The notes beneath the pieces were generated by a model. The model was not told the origin of the DNA. It saw nothing but the letters and a program-made list of their open reading frames with translations, and made no database searches. Shown in pieces: positions 59,882-64,000 of a stretch of 64,000 bases of DNA. The stretch lies in NCBI GenBank assembly GCA_900291925.1, contig UWYS01000009.1:124001-188000 (forward strand), written 5' to 3'. The stretch's first letter is position 1. Each line of letters opens with the position of its first letter. The position numbers were made by a program, and so were the translations under genes. The DNA comes from Thecaphora thlaspeos. Lineage: Eukaryota > Basidiomycota > Ustilaginomycetes > Urocystidales > Glomosporiaceae.

Positions 59882-62106
59882 GGAGGGAAAAAGAGAACGG
59901 ACGTTTCACTCTGAGAGACACAACTGTACCGTATCATAGTCGCTGCGGCGCTGGAGGTCAATTGTATCTTGCCAGATCCTTATGCCATACGAAGCTTGGG
60001 ATGGATGAGAGGAGATCAGGCCCTCGGTGGGGGACAACATGGGAATTCTGAGTGCTCCAGTTTTCTTTTGCCCTGTTTTGACTCGTCCTCTTCTATGTTG
60101 ACCTGCCAATCTCTTTGCTCGCTCTGCGATTGAGTATTTGCAAGTCACGAGGGAGCAACTTGCCTGCCAGTATGCATGATGATGGCGATGTGACCGGAGA
60201 TGACGCCAGAGCAGAAGCCGACGCGCCGACGACTTGCCGAATACGTCCAAGTGGTACCGAACACCGCTTCCGTGCGAGAGGGCTCAGGCCCGGCGACCAA
60301 GCAGGCAGCCGGATGCCGAGATACCGGGAAGCGGTGACAGGTGACTCTTATCGCTGCGTTGTGATTGGTCCGATACGATGGACCCTTCGGCCTGAAGAGA
60401 GCCTGCCGACGTGGGCCGAAGCATCCCGAACGGCCGGAACCACGCTGCTCGCTCTCCTCACTCCCGCATCGCTAAGCACCGGCTAGGACTCTCACGTACA
60501 TATGTAACCACATCGCTTTCTTGGCGCCGTAGCCGACACCATCCGATGAAGGCGCTCCTTCAGATCTCAGCCAAGAGGCCAAGACATGGTCCACCTTGGC
60601 CAAGGCGATACATAAAGCTTGCAAAGGGCGAGGCAGGAGGAGGGAGCGAGAAAACCGTGGGGCAGCCCACGCTCCTTATCAACGGGCCTGCGCCTGAGCC
60701 CCTCGACGGTACAGTAGGTACTGTATGGCGACCGCGCTGCTGTTCATGCTGTGCAGTTTGGATTCATGGAGCAGCTGTTCGCCTCGTCTTATCTCTGTGC
60801 CGAAGCCAGGTCACAGGACAACGGCAGCGGACTCTGAAAGTCCACGACCGACACCCTTATCACCAAGTTGTGGTAGGGGGGTCGACCTTGTTGCTTTCGC
60901 TTCTCGGCTGGCCAAGTCGAGAATCGTCCACTCGTCGAGTAGCTGCACCGAGTCGTGACGGTACTTACGACGCAGCACCGACGGGAGCCAGGGACCGCGT
61001 CCAAGGCAAGTGGTCTCCGGTTAGCGCTTGCCCTGCTTGAGAGGTCAAGGGAAAGACGCTCGAGTAAAGTGACCTTGCAGGGCAACCACTCGACGACCAC
61101 CGCTGTGCTACATCGACGAGGAGGCAGGGGTAGCGGTGGCTTTGTCTTGGTGGCTGGAGGGGAAGAGATGTGAATTAGCGAGAGCAGGGTGGAGCGGTAC
61201 AAGCCTAAGCAATGGCAGGCAGGCAGGGCACGACGCCGGCGAGGGACGTTGTAGCGCTGCGCCACAGTCCGTCGGTTGCCACGCTCACGGCAAGGAAGGC
61301 CACGCTAGGCTACCTGCGTAGCTGTCAGAGCGGTCTCGACACCAGAGCCTGTAGCGATCGCCCCGTCTTACCCTCTCTTTCAGGCACAGAGCTGGACCCC
61401 TCGAACGAGAGTCTGTCAGCCTCTCTCCGTACCGTATCCTCACGACGATAGGTTGTATCATGGTCCTTGATCCCTCCCTCCCTTCTGCCCCCAACCGGGT
61501 CTCCTCAAACGGTGGTCCGCCCCACCCCACGGCGAACTTGTGGGATCCCGAGGTCAGGGCGGGGCTTGACCCTCCTCGGCTCCTCCTAGGCTACCAAGAA
61601 ACGCTCCAGCAGCCTGTGTAGCTCAGAGACCCTCCGGCGCTGACAAGGCAAGAAGACCGCACACCGGTCCTTTAACTTCCTCTGTTGAATCGACGATAGA
61701 TGACAACAGCCTCAGGGGCCGTATGTCTGTGCGAGTCATCCCTGGCCCGCACTCACGCTCATCTACGGGATGGCGCAATGCCCCTGTCCTCCCTGGTGGG
61801 GGCGAGGGGGCGAGGGGGCGAGGTGGGGACGGCCCGCAGATGCCGTCTGCGAGGCTTTATAAGTCGGCGTGCTCGAATCCCCCGTCCGCCATCTTCTCCC
61901 TCGCTACTCCCCACCTCGATCCTCTCCCCCGCTCCTCCCCTCCATCCATCATCTTTCCTCTCCGACGCCCACCCTCGCCGCTCGATACCGGCAGCACCCT
62001 CACTCACCCTCCTCCTCTGTACCCGTCCCGCGAGGTGCACACCTCCAACACCCCCCCACGCCAAATATTTGTTCGACTGCGTCATCCACGCACGGACGCC
62101 GGCAAG
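59882..62106. other. Long intergenic region upstream of the ammonium transporter
   Basis: 2225 bases, the largest gene-free stretch of the window. The longest open frame (60411-61040, plus) is Arg/Ser-rich, has no domain and is not credited. A 16-bp interrupted palindrome TACAGTAGGTACTGTA lies at 60710-60725. CGATAG (HGATAR-type GATA-factor site) occurs at 61445-61450 and 61694-61699. A TATA box is at 61856-61863. I find no tRNA or transposon signature. Confidence 0.45.
61856..61863 (+). promoter_or_regulatory. TATA box (TTTATAAG) of the ammonium transporter gene
   Basis: TTTATAAG stands in otherwise GC-rich sequence 244 bp before the start codon and is followed by a pyrimidine-rich leader. 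Position and context suit a TATA element of a strongly regulated gene. Two CGATAG motifs 150-410 bp further upstream could bind nitrogen-control GATA factors. Confidence 0.55.
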
Positions 62107-63851
62107 ATGGTCAACTCGACCTACACACCCGAGCACAACCTCGTCACACAGGCGATGGTCGATGGCGAGCTGACCGACGTCATCTACAACCTCGGCGACA
62201 TGGCGTGGGTCATTGTCGCGACCGGCCTCGTCCTCCTCATGATCCCTGGCGTCGGCTTCTTTTACTCGGGACTCCTTCGCAAGAAGTCGGCCGTGAGCAT
62301 GCTCTGGATGGCTATGGTCCTCACGGCCATCGTGTCGTTCGAGTGGTTCTTCTGGGGCTTCTCGCTCGCTTTTTCCACCACCACAGAGAACCCCTATATC
62401 GGCGTGAGTAACCACGCGTCTTTTTCTCCGTTGGGACGCAGCGAGACAGAGAGGGTCTCAACATCTTCCACTGCGATGCCTCGCAAGGTCTTGGCCTCTT
62501 TGACGCTGAAGATCAGCCCTTTTTTCTTCCGCTTCCCTTGCGCTCTCCCACCCTCGCCTGCCACCTTTTCCCACTCTCTCGTTGTCCGCCATACGCCCAC
62601 CTCTACGCACAGAACCTCGACAACTTCGGCCTCATGAACGTCGACATCGGCCCATCGACCGGAGGCGCCGTCATCCCGCAGCTTCTCTACTGTGTCTATC
62701 AGCTGATGTTCGCAGCCATCACCGTGGTCATCGCGTGCGGAGCCTTCGCCGACCGCGCACGTCTGGGGCCCATCATGCTGTTCGCCTTCTGCTGGACGAC
62801 CGTCGTCTACAACCCCATCGCATACTGGACCTGGAACGTCGGTCGTGGCTGGTCCAGCAAGCTGGGCGGCCTCGACTTCGCCGGTGGAACCCCTGTGCAC
62901 GTGAGTGAATGCAGATGCGAGAGGCTCTTGATGCGATCTGCGGCCATCTGACATCGCCTCGCAACTGTCTCGCCTCGCTCCTTTTGATCTCAACAGATCT
63001 CCAGCGGCACCGCAGCTCTGGCCATCTCGATCTTTCTTGGAAAGAGGAAGGGCTACGGCACTGAATCGCTCGCCTACCGCCCTCACAACGTCAGCTACGT
63101 CGTCCTGGGCACCGTCTTCCTCTGGGTCGGCTGGTTTGGCTTCAACGGTGGTTCGGCGCTCGGTGCCAATCTGCGAGCGGTTCAGGCGATCATAGTTACG
63201 CACGTGGCCGCCTCTGTGGGCGGGATCACCTGGATGTGCTGGGACTACCGGCTGGAGAGGAAGTGGTCTGCGGTCGGCTTCTGCTCTGGCGCCATCTCGG
63301 GTCTCGTTGCCATCACTCCTGCCTCGGGCTACGTCGGTACGCCGGCGGCGGTCGCGTTCGGCTTCCTGGGTGGAACGACTTGCAACTGGTCGACGGGTCT
63401 CAAGAACTGGCTGGGCTACGACGACGCGCTCGACATCTTTGCTGCGCACGGCGTCGGTGGAATCGTGGGCAACCTGCTCACGGCTCTGTTTGCCGATTCT
63501 CGTGTTGCATCGTTCGACGGCTCGGAGCAGGCGCCTCTGGGCTGGATCAACCACGAGTGGATCGCACTCGCAAAGCAGCTGGCCGATTCAGCCTCGGGCT
63601 TCGGCTGGTCGTTTGCCGTGACGATGATCCTCCTCTTTGCCATCGACCGCATCCCCTACTGCCACTTTAGGGCGAGCGAGGAGGACGAGGCTTTGGGCAT
63701 CGACCTCGCCCAGGTCGGAGAGGAGGCTTACTACGTCCCCATCCCCTCGGATATCGCCGCGGAACAGCACACCCAGATCATCTCCAACGTACAGGAGCAC
63801 ATGTCGCCGTCGCACAGCGAAAAGGACCTCTCGGCGCACCCGTCGCACTAA
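62107..63851 (+). CDS. Ammonium transporter, Amt/Mep family
   Basis: Three exons (62107..62403, 62613..62900, 62997..63851; all donors GTGAGT, phase 0) give 479 residues with about eleven hydrophobic helices. It takes up ammonium at the plasma membrane. Family marks: GDMAWVIVATGLVLLMIPGV near the start; the first pore His in DFAGGTPVH, which falls exactly at the exon 2 end; the second in DIFAAHGVGGIVGNLL; and the signature region VAFGFLGGTTCNWSTGLKN. The C-terminal tail includes GIDLAQVGEEAY and is Ser/His-rich at the end. Splicing restores NPYIG-NLDNFGLMNV, a conserved phrase. In smut fungi such transporters (Ump1/Ump2) also act as nitrogen sensors for filamentous growth; which paralogue this is I cannot say. 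Confidence 0.95.
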
Positions 63852-64000
63852 AGAGCGCACGTCGCTTGCCTTTTTTCGTGTTCCTGGTCGCTACCTTTCC
63901 GCGTCATCGCATTCATTCTTTTTACTCTTTCTCTGTATATCCAATCGCCCCCTTTGTCTCGCCCGCAAGGGGCGTCTCTGCCCTCATTCTGCAATACCAA
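63852..64000. other. 3' flank of the ammonium transporter gene
   Basis: A CT-rich 3' untranslated region that runs to the window edge. No next gene is visible. Confidence 0.6.

Noticed and set aside
60411..61040. A 209-codon plus-strand open frame in the large intergenic region
   Set aside because: Arg/Ser/Pro-rich composition without domain, start context or neighbouring splice logic. It looks like a chance frame in GC-rich DNA.

Overview
The window is nuclear DNA of a basidiomycete fungus. GC-rich coding sequence, short introns (86-209 nt, mostly with GTGAGT or GTAAGT donors), long low-complexity protein tails, a CSL-family transcription factor and an S49 peptidase all fit a smut-type or related yeast-like lineage. 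Ustilaginomycotina is my best guess, but that placement is inference. I find 22 protein genes (one cut by the left edge), one decayed DNA transposon, and no rRNA, tRNA or CRISPR. Exon joins were deduced by hand from splice signals, reading phase and family alignment.

Layout. 0-11 kb: the 3' end of a possible DUF255/SPATA20-type protein, then two divergent pairs of functionally linked genes. The first pair is RRP14/SURF6 (-) and RSA4/Notchless (+), both in ribosome biogenesis. The second is ceramide synthase LAG1 (-) and long-chain-base-1-phosphate phosphatase LCB3 (+), consecutive steps in sphingolipid recycling. 12-21 kb: a cytochrome P450 (+), an epsin (-), a CDC12-type septin (-) and a mitochondrial carnitine/acylcarnitine carrier (+). 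22-32.5 kb: a DENND11/LCHN-like DENN protein (+), an unknown coiled-coil protein (-), a small LYR-motif mitochondrial protein (+) and a 1250-residue Zn2Cys6 regulator (-). 34-45.6 kb: exocyst SEC6 (-), a five-exon coiled-coil protein of unknown role (-), MIA40 (-) and, head to head with it, a two-domain SppA-like S49 peptidase (+). 46-56 kb: a tiny four-exon ABM-domain protein (-), a CSL (CBF1/Su(H)/LAG-1) transcription factor (-), a 924-bp pogo-type element, and MET10 sulfite reductase flavoprotein (-). 57-64 kb: a mucin-like single-pass membrane protein (+) and an Amt/Mep ammonium transporter (+).

The most interesting hidden structure is the element at 50876-51799. It has 106-bp terminal inverted repeats (about 92% identical by eye), TA at both flanks, and an eroded, internally deleted pogo/Tc1-mariner DDE transposase on the minus strand. 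It fills almost all of the space between the CSL start codon (143 bp away) and the MET10 stop codon. Other points of note are a ~255-residue low-complexity insertion inside the second S49 domain of the SppA-like protein, a GC-AG intron in LAG1, a 16-nt first coding exon plus a 21-nt microexon in the ABM gene, and an unusual hydrophobic N-terminus on MET10.

Most genes are housekeeping (ribosome assembly, lipid, secretion, mitochondria, cytoskeleton). No secondary-metabolite cluster, virulence cluster or defence system is visible.
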